Shown in pieces: positions 26,869 through 35,960 of a stretch of 64,000 nt of DNA. The stretch comes from Arenibacter sp041392165 (GTDB lineage Bacteria > Bacteroidota > Bacteroidia > Flavobacteriales > Flavobacteriaceae), in contig JAWKMN010000001.1 in the NCBI GenBank assembly GCA_041392165.1, forward strand, positions 310,001-374,000, given 5' to 3'. Within the stretch, counting starts at the first letter, position 1; every line of letters starts with the position of its first letter. The notes below the pieces were generated by a model, which did no database searches, had not been told where the DNA came from, and was given only the letters and a program-made list of their open reading frames with translations. Made by a program: the position numbers and the translations under genes.

Positions 26869-28506
26869 ATGAATACTTCCAAAAATATCTTATTGGGTGT
26901 CTTGACTATGGGTTTCTGGGTTACTGGCGTAGCACAGGAATTGGATTCAATACCTCCTGCAAAGCAGGACCAAAATACGTCCAAATCATTGGAAATTGCG
27001 GTAGATACCACAGCCATGGACATGGAAGGTATTGATCAGATGGAAACCATGGAGGCCAAAGATGATATTCAGGACAATCCATTATTGTTGGTAAAAGGTC
27101 AAAAAAAGTACGATTTAAAGGACCGTCCGGAAACTGCCAGGTTCGATAGTCTTTGGATGAAGGAATTATACGACAGTTCATCTTTATTCGATTCCATTTA
27201 TCAGGACATTACTACCTTGGAAATAGATTCTGTATATCATTTCAATGTAGACACGGACACTTTAAAGGCCAGACTGAAGCTCCTCAATCAAAAAACGCCC
27301 TTTAATATTGTTTACAATCCTTCGTTGGAAAACGTAATACGCTACTTTCTAACCCGTAAACGGGATATGATGGGCAGAATGTTGACCATTAGCCAGTTTT
27401 ATTTCCCCATGTTCGAACAGGAACTGGACAATCAGAATGTTCCCTTGGAACTCAAATATTTGGCTATTGTTGAATCGGCATTAAATCCGAGGGCCCGTTC
27501 ACGGGTCGGCGCTACCGGATTATGGCAATTTATGTACGGAACCGGAAAGATGTACCATTTGGATGTCAACAGCTATGTGGATGAACGCAGCGACCCTATT
27601 AATTCTACCAAGGCGGCCAGTCTTTATCTTAAAAAGCTATACGGTATCTTTAATGATTGGGATTTGGCCCTTGCGGCATATAATTCAGGACCCGGTAACG
27701 TAAACAAGGCGATAAGGAGATCTGGTGGCTATAAAAATTACTGGAACATAAGAAGAAACCTGCCCCGGGAAACTGCGGGCTACGTACCGGCATTTTTGGC
27801 CACCATGTATATTTTTGAATATGCGGAAGAACATGGTTTTACAAGGCAGGTTGCGGATCGTCCCTATTTTGAGACCGATACCGTACATGTAAAGAGCACC
27901 ATTACCTTTAACCAAATCTCGGAATTGGTAGACGTTAGTGAAGAGGAATTGATGTTTTTAAACCCCTCATATAAATTAAAGGTAATACCCTATGTTAAGG
28001 ACAAAAATTATGCCCTACGGCTCCCTGTGGATGCTTTGGGAAAATTTGTGGCCAACGAGGAAGCCATCTATGCCCATGTACAGAATCAACTGAAATCCAA
28101 AGAAGAGCCCTTGCCACAAATCATACAATCGCAAGATCAAATAACCTACAAGGTACGTAGTGGTGATTTCTTGGGAAAGATTGCAGAAAGGTATGGAGTG
28201 GGTGTTAGCCAAATTAAAAATTGGAACGGTCTAAGAAGCAATAATCTCAGAATAGGACAAAGACTGACCATTTACCCAAGAAAAATTCCTTCATCAATAA
28301 GCTCGTCAAACACAGCCAAAAGTTCAAAAAATGCCGTGGCTTCAGCGGGTACCAAGGTACATACGGTTAAAAGTGGGGACTCCCTCTGGACTATTTCCAA
28401 AAAATATCCTGGAATTAGTATAGAAAATTTACGAAAATGGAACGGTATTAGTGGTAATGACATAAAACCGGGCACAAAGTTAAAATTGTGCGATTGTTCT
28501 TCGTAA
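26869..28506 (+). CDS. MltD-type membrane-bound lytic transglycosylase with two LysM domains
   Basis: Cleaves the MurNAc-GlcNAc bond of peptidoglycan with formation of anhydro-MurNAc. 545 residues: signal peptide (~1-23), an acidic linker, an SLT domain (~165-315) with the catalytic Glu in AIVESALNPRARSRVGATGLWQFM and the AAYNSGPGNV motif, then LysM domains at ~425-468 and ~498-541 (YKVRSGDFLGKIAERYGV; HTVKSGDSLWTISKKYP). It is followed 12 bp later by the DUF4837 lipoprotein gene, so both are probably one transcript. Confidence 0.92.
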   Translation: MNTSKNILLGVLTMGFWVTGVAQELDSIPPAKQDQNTSKSLEIAVDTTAMDMEGIDQMETMEAKDDIQDNPLLLVKGQKKYDLKDRPETARFDSLWMKELYDSSSLFDSIYQDITTLEIDSVYHFNVDTDTLKARLKLLNQKTPFNIVYNPSLENVIRYFLTRKRDMMGRMLTISQFYFPMFEQELDNQNVPLELKYLAIVESALNPRARSRVGATGLWQFMYGTGKMYHLDVNSYVDERSDPINSTKAASLYLKKLYGIFNDWDLALAAYNSGPGNVNKAIRRSGGYKNYWNIRRNLPRETAGYVPAFLATMYIFEYAEEHGFTRQVADRPYFETDTVHVKSTITFNQISELVDVSEEELMFLNPSYKLKVIPYVKDKNYALRLPVDALGKFVANEEAIYAHVQNQLKSKEEPLPQIIQSQDQITYKVRSGDFLGKIAERYGVGVSQIKNWNGLRSNNLRIGQRLTIYPRKIPSSISSSNTAKSSKNAVASAGTKVHTVKSGDSLWTISKKYPGISIENLRKWNGISGNDIKPGTKLKLCDCSS

Positions 28507-28518
28507 ACAAATAACTAT

Positions 28519-29508
28519 ATGAAAAAAATTGGAGTAGTAGTATTACTTTCTTTGATTATGGTCTCCTGTGGGGAAAAAGAGAAAAAGAAATATCTACCGG
28601 AATCCGTCGGTGCCATAAATTCCATGGCCGTTGTAATGGACAATGAACTATGGCAAGGACAAGTTGGGGATCGTGTAAGACAGCATTTTGCTGCACCCGT
28701 TCTGGGCCTTTCTTGGGAAGAACCCCTTTTTACCATTAACCAGATACCACCAAAAGTATTCTCAGGAACCATTATCCAGACCCGTTCAGTGCTTTTTGTG
28801 GCCAAGGATACGTTGAGCCTGGCCCATATTAAAACCGATGTTTATGCCATTCCCCAAAAAGTAGGTGTCATCAAAGGGAGAACGGATGAGGAAATTATTT
28901 CAAATTTGGATGCCAAAGCCGATGGGATTATTAAAGCATTCAAGGAGGTTGAAATCCAAGAATCGCAAAAGCGTTTCTTAAAATCGCTTAGCAAGGAAAC
29001 GGTATTGAACGACAAATTGGGCATAACCCTGTCCCTACCTTCAATTTATAAGGTAGGCAAGCAGGAAAACAATTTTATTTGGATTGATAGGCAGATTCAA
29101 AAAGGAAGTATGAATATTATCGCATATGATATTCCCAATGATTATTTTAAAAACGACTCTACCTTTGTCAAAGATATTGTAGCAATGCGCGATTCGATAG
29201 GAAAGAGGTATATTCCAGGACCCGATGTACCTGGAAAAATAACCTATATGATTACCGAAAAAGCCTTTGCCCCTTATGTTTTTCCAGTGGAAGTTGCCGG
29301 TAAAAAGGCTGCCGAAGTTAGGGGAATATGGGAGATAAGCGGATATCCCATGGCCGGACCCTTTCTTACCTATATTATCAACGATGACAAAAATAATAGG
29401 AAGGTGGTCGTTGAAGGTTTTGTATTTGCTCCTGCTACAGAAAAAAGGGACGATATGTTCCAACTGGAAGCCATTTTAAAAACCGTGAAGTTCTCGGACG
29501 ACAAATAA
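28519..29508 (+). CDS. DUF4837 family lipoprotein
   Basis: 329-residue lipoprotein: signal GVVVLLSLIMVSC with lipid Cys at ~17. The body matches the DUF4837 family of Bacteroidota (runs ESVGAINSMAVVMDNELWQG and VRGIWEISGYPMAGPFLTY). It is translated 12 bp after the transglycosylase, a pairing known in other flavobacteria, so a role in cell-wall turnover is a reasonable inference, but no activity is established. A terminator follows 30 bp downstream. Confidence 0.85.
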   Translation: MKKIGVVVLLSLIMVSCGEKEKKKYLPESVGAINSMAVVMDNELWQGQVGDRVRQHFAAPVLGLSWEEPLFTINQIPPKVFSGTIIQTRSVLFVAKDTLSLAHIKTDVYAIPQKVGVIKGRTDEEIISNLDAKADGIIKAFKEVEIQESQKRFLKSLSKETVLNDKLGITLSLPSIYKVGKQENNFIWIDRQIQKGSMNIIAYDIPNDYFKNDSTFVKDIVAMRDSIGKRYIPGPDVPGKITYMITEKAFAPYVFPVEVAGKKAAEVRGIWEISGYPMAGPFLTYIINDDKNNRKVVVEGFVFAPATEKRDDMFQLEAILKTVKFSDDK

Positions 29509-29537
29509 TACACCGGCAATAAAAATATACACTATAG

Positions 29538-29562
29538 GGCCCTCATATGGGCCTTATTTTTT
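29538..29562 (+). terminator. Intrinsic terminator after the DUF4837 gene
   Basis: GGCCC (29538-29542) pairs with GGGCC (29549-29553), followed by TTATTTTTTATA. It ends the transglycosylase-DUF4837 transcript. Confidence 0.7.
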
Positions 29563-29682
29563 ATATAATTTTAATACTGGCGAACAATAGAAAAGCCAAT
29601 AAAACACCGCCAAACAACTTTGAATCTAGCTGATCTATTTAACTTTCATCGGAATCGGATAAATAAGCCGCTTGGCCATAAA

Positions 29683-29704
29683 AAAACGCCCTTGAGGGCG
29701 TTTT
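29683..29704. terminator. Bidirectional-type terminator hairpin
   Basis: AAAACGCCC-TTGA-GGGCGTTTT forms a 9-bp stem with A-run and T-run on either side, so it can work on both strands. It stands between the DUF4837 gene and the convergent OmpA/PD40 gene. Confidence 0.75.
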
Positions 29705-29754
29705 ATGGTTTGGTTGGCTTGTATGGTTTTAATCAGAGGCAAAGCCTCCACATC

Positions 29755-29945
29755 GCTGGCGCAAGCGTCATGCTCGTGCCCTAATACAATTCTCAGCAAC
29801 AATTCTGTGGCCCGATAGGCAGGCTCCTACTGTGAACAAAAAATACTTCGACTTCCCAACTAATGTTAACCTGATTTTTTGTTGGGTTCAATAAGTAAGG
29901 TTTAGATGTGTAATTTAATGGCACGCGCGTGTCGCACGCGCCAGC
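29755..29945. repeat. Pair of REP-like palindromic 26-mers in inverted orientation
   Basis: 29755-29780 and the reverse complement of 29920-29945 share GCTGGCGC at one end and CGTGCC at the other. I count 18 of 23 identical over the core. Each is itself an imperfect palindrome (GGCrC...GyGCC). They are far more GC-rich than their surroundings and lie 140 bp apart in the non-coding stretch downstream of the OmpA/PD40 gene. Confidence 0.6.
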
Positions 29946-29969
29946 ACTAAGTAAAGCATATGCTACATA

Positions 29970-32618
29970 TTACATCTTTACTATGATAAATTCCGAGCGC
30001 CTGTTAAGTTCGTGTTTCTCCCTGCTGCAGCGAACCCCATTTCCACATTCATTGATCAAACGTTCCTCCCCGTAACCAATGGCACTTTCAATACGGTCTG
30101 ACGAAATGCCCTTGGAAATAAGATAGGCCTTAGTAGACTTGGCTCTTTTATCCGATAGATATTTATTGTAGGCATCCGGGCCTCGGGAATCGGTATGGGA
30201 TTCGATCTTGATCACCATATCCCTGTACTCGGTCATCACCTCCACCAGTTTATCAAGTTCCAGCGATGCGTCCCTTCTAATGGAAGATGCATCAAAATCG
30301 AAGAAAATCATATCGGTCTTAAGCTTCTTTATTCCGTCTTCTATGACAATGAGCTCCTTTAGCCTTTTCATGGAAACATCCACATTTACCACCTCATTTT
30401 TCTTGGTTTCCGTTGTAACCACATTTTCAAAGAATTCGCTCTTTGTTGTTTTAATTGCGTATTTGGTATTGGAATCCAAATCTTCAAAGACGAAGGAACC
30501 GTCATCTTCAGTAACCATTTCCTTTAATTTAATATTATTCCCATCCAAGAGGGTAACCAGTGCCTTGGGCATCACATCGCCGGTAATCAACTCGGTAACC
30601 ACTCCGGAAATAGCATTCTTCACCACTTCTTCAGGTTGGAGTTTTTCAAAGGAATAAATATCGTCGTCCCCTTTACCGCCCCGTCTATTGGACGCAAAAT
30701 ATCCTTTTTGATTCCCTTCATCAACGATATAGGAAAAATCGTCATTATTGCTGTTTATGGGCTGCCCCATATTGATTACCTCTTTAAAACCTTCACCATC
30801 AAAAGCAACTTCATATACATCCAGTCCTCCAAGTCCAACATGGCCATTGGAAGCAAAATATAACTTCTTATCATTGACAAAAGGGAACATTTCCTTCTGT
30901 TCCGTATTTATTCCGGGACCTAAATTTTTGGGGTCGGAATACCTTCCATTACCCAATACATCTACCACAAAAATATCGGTATCCCCTATGGTTCCCGGCA
31001 TATCCGAAACAAAATACAATTTTTTGCCATCCGGACTCAATGCAGGATGTCCCGTAGAATAGTCATCACTGTTAAAGGGAAGTTCTTCGGCCTCCGTCCA
31101 CTCCCCATCAATTTTTTTGGAAGTATATATTTTTAAATGGTTAATCCCGTTTTTATCCCTTCTTAGTTTTTCACCATAATTATTTCTAGTAAAATACATG
31201 GTTGAATTGTCCGGCGTAAAACTTACCGATGCTTCGTGATACTTGGAATTTATTTTCTTTGAAAACTTAATGGCCTTCTGAAGGTCCCGGGATTCCTTAT
31301 TTACCTTAGAGACATACAGGTCCAAATAAGGTTGATTGTTCCATTTATACCTTCTGGTCCTAAAAAAGGAAGAGTCCTTGGCCGATGCAAATACAATTTC
31401 GTCATCGTTATAAAACATTGGCGAAAACTCGGAATACTTAGTGTTTATGGCCAGGTTTTTAAGTCCGTATTTAAGTTCCGTATTTAGAATATTGTCCAGA
31501 ATGGCTTCTTTACGGTCTGCATTTATATCCGGTCCATAACCTACATTCTTTTTTTTAACCTCTTTATTATACAGGCGCATCATTCTCTTGGACTTGGCAT
31601 ACTTGCCGTTACCCTTTAAAGTATGGGCATATTTAAAAATTTGATCAGGAGAAACTTCCTCTTCATATCTTTCAAATATGATATTGTAATAATAATAGGC
31701 CTTCGCCATATTCGTATTATAATAGTAGGCATCTCCGGCCTTTTGAAGAATTTCGAGGGAAAAATTGTTGGCCTCTTTTTTAATGGCTTCCTCATACAGC
31801 TCAGCAGCCTCCGCATACCACATTTTATTAAAATACTCATCTGCTTTTTTTATGAGCCTAGCAGTATTGCCTTTGACGTCTTTATTAGTATTACTTGCCT
31901 TTTCCCTTACTTGGGACATATCATTTTTTCCAACGGGACTCAACATATCATAAGTAACCTCTTCAACGGATAACTCCTTCTTGGGCGCTGCATTCTTTGT
32001 CTTTGACCCGGGTTTTTCTTCCTGATCCGGAGTTTTGACCGTTTTTGGATAATCCTGTACTTCTGGACTTAAAGTATTGTCCAATGTGGTATTGGGTAAG
32101 GGCAATTCTGAAACCGCGCCATTCCCGTTTATTCCCATTTTTTTGGATTTACCGCCATTATCTATATTCATTAACCAAAATGGATCGGTATAAGTACCAT
32201 CCAACCTGGAATTACAGGCAGCTATAGCCCTATCCAAATCATCATACCTACACAAATAAACGTAATTGAGCCCATTGCCGGAATTACTGATATTTCCCGC
32301 GGCAAAACCCTTTCCCTTTAATTCCTGTACCAGATCTTGGGCATTGTCCAAATTGGAAAAAACACCTGCAATTATATAAAAGCCTTCATCCGTCCCTTTT
32401 AGGTTTTTAAAAGTCCTGTTTTTTATGTGGTTCAACGCAGCCCTTTTTATGAACATATCCGGGGTAACCTTGGTATTGGAAGTATTGGTATTACTATTAA
32501 TGCCAATATCTATATCCGCGAACCGTTTATCCATAACGGAAGTAACGTTATTCCTAATTCCTTGGGCACTGCCAATAAAAGCAAAGAGGAGCAAGCAGGC
32601 TGTTAGAAGTTGTTTCAT
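29970..32618 (-). CDS. SPOR-TPR-PD40-CRD-OmpA protein, PorE-like
   Basis: Large periplasmic or outer-membrane-associated protein, 882 residues. Order: signal peptide (~1-19), SPOR-like domain (~98-175, GFYIIAGVFSNLDNAQDLV), acidic/Lys linker, TPRs (~255-360), a WD40-like PD40 beta-propeller (~395-660; repeats such as HPALSPDGKKLYFVSDMPG), a carboxypeptidase regulatory-like domain (~668-755) and an OmpA C-terminal peptidoglycan-binding domain (~765-880, IESHTDSRGPDAYNKYLSDKRA). TPR-WD40-CRD-OmpA is the PorE layout of the T9SS; the SPOR domain is extra. No PorP/SprF gene is adjacent. The symbol is withheld because several paralogues share this layout. Confidence 0.83.
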   Translation of the reverse strand: MKQLLTACLLLFAFIGSAQGIRNNVTSVMDKRFADIDIGINSNTNTSNTKVTPDMFIKRAALNHIKNRTFKNLKGTDEGFYIIAGVFSNLDNAQDLVQELKGKGFAAGNISNSGNGLNYVYLCRYDDLDRAIAACNSRLDGTYTDPFWLMNIDNGGKSKKMGINGNGAVSELPLPNTTLDNTLSPEVQDYPKTVKTPDQEEKPGSKTKNAAPKKELSVEEVTYDMLSPVGKNDMSQVREKASNTNKDVKGNTARLIKKADEYFNKMWYAEAAELYEEAIKKEANNFSLEILQKAGDAYYYNTNMAKAYYYYNIIFERYEEEVSPDQIFKYAHTLKGNGKYAKSKRMMRLYNKEVKKKNVGYGPDINADRKEAILDNILNTELKYGLKNLAINTKYSEFSPMFYNDDEIVFASAKDSSFFRTRRYKWNNQPYLDLYVSKVNKESRDLQKAIKFSKKINSKYHEASVSFTPDNSTMYFTRNNYGEKLRRDKNGINHLKIYTSKKIDGEWTEAEELPFNSDDYSTGHPALSPDGKKLYFVSDMPGTIGDTDIFVVDVLGNGRYSDPKNLGPGINTEQKEMFPFVNDKKLYFASNGHVGLGGLDVYEVAFDGEGFKEVINMGQPINSNNDDFSYIVDEGNQKGYFASNRRGGKGDDDIYSFEKLQPEEVVKNAISGVVTELITGDVMPKALVTLLDGNNIKLKEMVTEDDGSFVFEDLDSNTKYAIKTTKSEFFENVVTTETKKNEVVNVDVSMKRLKELIVIEDGIKKLKTDMIFFDFDASSIRRDASLELDKLVEVMTEYRDMVIKIESHTDSRGPDAYNKYLSDKRAKSTKAYLISKGISSDRIESAIGYGEERLINECGNGVRCSREKHELNRRSEFIIVKM

Positions 32619-33146
32619 GTATATTCTATTAAATGAAGTGGTTTAAACTTCAATACCTTGGGGTCCAATAATTAAAAAATACAAAGGCATGTATAAAATT
32701 TATTATTCTTTTGGAATGGAAATACAGATACCTTAATAAATTATTTCAACGCTAAAACTAAAGTGGATAGTGCCATGAAAAAATTATTTGTTGTGAATCC
32801 CTTGTTTTCAATGGTGTAATGACCGTTTAAAGAAATTTATTCAGCAGAAAAAAAGAAAGGGTCACCGTAATCCAGATAAGAACATAATGCCTTAAGTGCT
32901 ATTTTTAATTCCATTTCCGTCTATAAACGGCACACTGTTGAAGTAGATTGCCGTCAAATTCTAGAAATATAGCTAGAGACATCGTTAAAATTCCGTTCGG
33001 TATTTTGTGGATTAAAAATTAAAATGACCCTTTCCAAATAGATAGCCATCCGTCATGGCAGAAATTTTAGGTCCCAAACTATACCCTTATCCAGTACTTC
33101 CGTAGACCTTGCCTTAAAGGAATGATAGATCTGGTAAGATCTATAA
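32619..33146. other. Non-coding stretch between OmpA/PD40 gene and tatA
   Basis: About 530 bp, AT-rich, upstream of the OmpA/PD40 start and downstream of tatA. It should hold the OmpA/PD40 promoter but I see no good TAnnTTTG near the start, and no ORF or RNA gene. Confidence 0.5.
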
Positions 33147-33176
33147 ACAAAAAAACACCTACACAATGGCAGATGT
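33147..33176 (-). terminator. Probable terminator of tatA
   Basis: On the minus strand ACATCT (33176-33171) pairs with AGGTGT (33160-33155, one G-U pair), followed by a run of seven T. Weak stem but well placed 26 bp after the tatA stop. Confidence 0.5.
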
Positions 33177-33201
33177 TCTTTATAAATATTTAAAATATGA
33201 C

Positions 33202-33387
33202 CTATTCTTCCTTTTTTTCTTCCAATTTATCCTCATCCTTGGAAGCATCTTTAAATTCTTTAATGCCGCTTCCCAGTCCACGCATCAATTCCGGAATTTT
33301 TTTTCCTCCAAACAATAGTAGGACGATGGCCACAACCAAAGCGATTTGCATTGGTCCAATGGCTAAGAATGTATTTAAAGTTATCAT
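33202..33387 (-). CDS. tatA: Twin-arginine translocase subunit TatA/TatE
   Basis: Pore-forming component of the Tat system for folded proteins. 61 residues: a membrane helix (~8-25, AIGPMQIALVVAIVLLLFGG), the hinge with the conserved FGGKKIPELMRGLG, an amphipathic helix (GSGIKEFKDASKDED) and a charged tail. All are diagnostic of TatA. tatC is not adjacent. A -7 box precedes the start by 20 nt. Confidence 0.93.
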   Translation of the reverse strand: MITLNTFLAIGPMQIALVVAIVLLLFGGKKIPELMRGLGSGIKEFKDASKDEDKLEEKKEE

Positions 33388-33407
33388 GGTATAATATTTA
33401 ATAACAA

Positions 33408-33415
33408 CAAATGTA
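33408..33415 (-). promoter_or_regulatory. tatA promoter -7 box (TACATTTG)
   Basis: Perfect TAnnTTTG on the minus strand, ending 20 nt before the tatA ATG. Confidence 0.55.
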
Positions 33416-33571
33416 CTAAAAAAGATGTTAGAATGCTGTTAATTTTAACTTCTAAAATATATTTTAATTAATCTAAATTAGAAAATATTTTCCCAATAGA
33501 TACATTTGCAATGAAATTATTTATGGAAAATCAAATTCCGCAATAAAGGAATTAAAGTGAAATACTAAGCT

Positions 33572-33579
33572 TATCTTTG
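33572..33579 (+). promoter_or_regulatory. Promoter -7 box of the M23 peptidase gene (TATCTTTG)
   Basis: Perfect TAnnTTTG ending 6 nt before ATG 33586. An open frame starting at 33577 would begin inside this box, so I use 33586. The predicted mRNA has almost no leader. Confidence 0.5.
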
Positions 33580-33585
33580 TTCATT

Positions 33586-34455
33586 ATGGCCAAAAAGGTA
33601 AAGAAACGAAAGGAAATTAAGCAGAAACTGCTACACAAATATCGTCTGGTAATTTTGAATGAAAGTACCTTTGAGGAAAAAATTTCATTTAAGCTGAGCA
33701 GAATGAATGTTTTTGTAACCGGTTCCCTGTTTATTATTGGGTTGATCGGATTCACCATATTATTGATAGCGTTTACGCCCTTGCGCGAATATATCCCGGG
33801 CTACTCTTCCACTAAATTGAAGCGACAGGCCACCGAACTTACCTATAGAACGGATTCTTTGGTCGCCACATTAAATTATACCAATAGGTATTTGGATAAC
33901 ATACGAAAAGTGCTGCGGGGCGATATTGAAAATAATGAAATTAATAGGGATTCCCTGTTCGACCAATTCACATTGGATCCTTCCACCATAGATCTAACCC
34001 CCATCAAGGAGGATTCCTTACTGAGGGCGCAGGTAGCATTGGAGGATAAATACAATTTGTTCGAAAGAAACATCAATAATTCCGGGCAGGTTCTTTTTTC
34101 TCCCTTATCAGGCACTATATCACAGGATTTCGATGCTGAAAATCAACACTTTGCCGTAGATATTGTTGCCCCAACGGACAGTCCCATTAAGGCAGTGGCC
34201 AACGGTACCGTAATCTTTGCCGAATGGACGGCAGAAACGGGATATGTAATTATCTTGGAACATATGGACGGCTTAATAAGTGTATACAAGCACAATGGAT
34301 CCTTAAATAAAGGCCAGGGGGATGTGGTACGCTCCGGGGAGGTAATTGCTTCGGTAGGGAATACAGGGGAATTGACCACAGGGCCGCACCTCCACTTTGA
34401 GCTATGGAGCAATGGTAGCCCGATCGATCCTCTAAATTTTATAGATTTTAAATAA
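33586..34455 (+). CDS. M23 family metallopeptidase (catalytically intact)
   Basis: Membrane-anchored peptidoglycan endopeptidase, ~289 residues. Basic N-terminus (AKKVKKRKEIKQK), one membrane helix (~45-66), coiled-coil spacer (~75-165), then the LytM domain (~180-286). Zinc ligands are present: HFAVD (HxxxD) and HLHFE (HxH), plus the general-base His in YKHNG. Unlike the EnvC-like protein at 5449-6693, this one should cut cross-links. Its stop lies 6 bp before the GH3 gene, an operon pair common in flavobacteria. Confidence 0.9.
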   Translation: MAKKVKKRKEIKQKLLHKYRLVILNESTFEEKISFKLSRMNVFVTGSLFIIGLIGFTILLIAFTPLREYIPGYSSTKLKRQATELTYRTDSLVATLNYTNRYLDNIRKVLRGDIENNEINRDSLFDQFTLDPSTIDLTPIKEDSLLRAQVALEDKYNLFERNINNSGQVLFSPLSGTISQDFDAENQHFAVDIVAPTDSPIKAVANGTVIFAEWTAETGYVIILEHMDGLISVYKHNGSLNKGQGDVVRSGEVIASVGNTGELTTGPHLHFELWSNGSPIDPLNFIDFK

Positions 34456-34461
34456 TTCCCA

Positions 34462-35958
34462 ATGAGTTTAAAATCATTTGCAGCAAAAATATTTGCCAAG
34501 AATATAGTCAAGAAAACTGCCAAATGGGTAAATAATCCCCTTCAAACCCAAGAAGAGGTATTCCAATCGCTCATATCCAATGCCCAATACACCGAATTTG
34601 GTAAGGATCATCATTTTTCCCAGATAAAAACCCATTCCCAATTTGTTGAAAACGTGCCCATTAGGGACTATGAAGAATTAAAGGGATATGTGGAGAAGGT
34701 GGTGGCCGGTCAGAAAGATGTGTTGTGGCCCGGCAAACCTGCCTATTTTGCCAAAACTTCCGGGACCACTTCAGGGGTTAAATATATCCCCATTACCCTC
34801 GAATCCATAAAGTACCAGGTGGAAGCTTCCCGAAACGCCATTTTAAATTATATTGATGAAACCGGAAATGCAGATTTTGTGAACGGTAAAATGATCTTTC
34901 TTCAAGGAAGTCCTGAAATGAAAGAAAAAAACGGGATTAAAATTGGTAGATTATCAGGGATATCCGCCCACTATGTTCCCAACTATCTCCAAAAAAACCG
35001 ATTGCCAAGCTGGGAGACCAATTGTCTGGAGGACTGGGATACCAAAGTGAACAAAATTGTGGAGGAAACGGTTAACGAGAACATGACGGTCATAGCAGGG
35101 ATACCCTCTTGGGTCCAAATGTATTTTGAAAAACTGAACACCAAGACCGAGAAAAAAATAGGAGATTTATTCAAAAATTTTCAACTCTTCATTTACGGCG
35201 GGGTCAATTACGAGCCCTATAGGGCCAAATTTGAAAATCTCATTGGGCGGAGGGTAGACAGTATTGAACTTTTCCCTGCCAGTGAAGGTTTTTTTGCCTA
35301 TCAAAATTCACAAAAGGAAAAAGGAATGCTGTTACTGTTGAATTCGGGCATCTTTTATGAGTTTGTCAGGGCAGATGAATTCTTTGTTGAAAACCCCAAG
35401 CGTATTACCCTTGCAGCCGTGGAATTGGGAATTAATTACGTTATGATCATATCTACCAATGCCGGTCTATGGGCCTACAATCTGGGAGATACCATTCAGT
35501 TTATTTCATTGAAGCCCTATAAAATAGTTGTTTCCGGAAGAATCAAACATTTTATCTCCGCCTTTGGCGAACACGTTATCGGCAAGGAAGTGGAAGAAGC
35601 CATGAAACAGGCCATTGAGGGTACGGATGCCCATATTAACGAGTTTACGGTAGCCCCCCAAATTAATCCGGAAGAAAAGGAACTTCCATATCACGAATGG
35701 CTGATCGAATTTGAGCATCCCCCTACGGACATCAAAAAATTCATCCATATTCTGGATAAGGCGTTACAACAACAGAATACGTATTATTTTGATTTGATTG
35801 AAGGCAAAATTCTCCAACCTTTAAAAATAACACCCATAAAAAAAGATGGATTTCAAGAATATATGAAGTCTATTGGCAAATTGGGCGGTCAGAATAAAGT
35901 ACAGCGTTTATCCAATGACAGAAAGGTAGCAGATGCCTTAAGGGCGTTTATGGTATAG
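34462..35958 (+). CDS. GH3 auxin-responsive promoter family acyl-adenylate-forming enzyme
   Basis: 498 residues of the GH3 branch of the ANL superfamily. Plant homologues conjugate amino acids to jasmonate or auxin through an acyl-AMP. The ATP-binding motif SGTTSGVKYIPIT (~98-110), the second motif NYEPYRAKFE with LFPASEGFFAYQ (~250-285), and the hinge region WAYNLGDTIQF are recognisable. Bacterial members are of unknown substrate. The gene is coupled to the M23 peptidase, which hints at a role in cell-wall or envelope acylation; this is inference. Confidence 0.85.
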   Translation: MSLKSFAAKIFAKNIVKKTAKWVNNPLQTQEEVFQSLISNAQYTEFGKDHHFSQIKTHSQFVENVPIRDYEELKGYVEKVVAGQKDVLWPGKPAYFAKTSGTTSGVKYIPITLESIKYQVEASRNAILNYIDETGNADFVNGKMIFLQGSPEMKEKNGIKIGRLSGISAHYVPNYLQKNRLPSWETNCLEDWDTKVNKIVEETVNENMTVIAGIPSWVQMYFEKLNTKTEKKIGDLFKNFQLFIYGGVNYEPYRAKFENLIGRRVDSIELFPASEGFFAYQNSQKEKGMLLLLNSGIFYEFVRADEFFVENPKRITLAAVELGINYVMIISTNAGLWAYNLGDTIQFISLKPYKIVVSGRIKHFISAFGEHVIGKEVEEAMKQAIEGTDAHINEFTVAPQINPEEKELPYHEWLIEFEHPPTDIKKFIHILDKALQQQNTYYFDLIEGKILQPLKITPIKKDGFQEYMKSIGKLGGQNKVQRLSNDRKVADALRAFMV

Positions 35959-35960
35959 TT

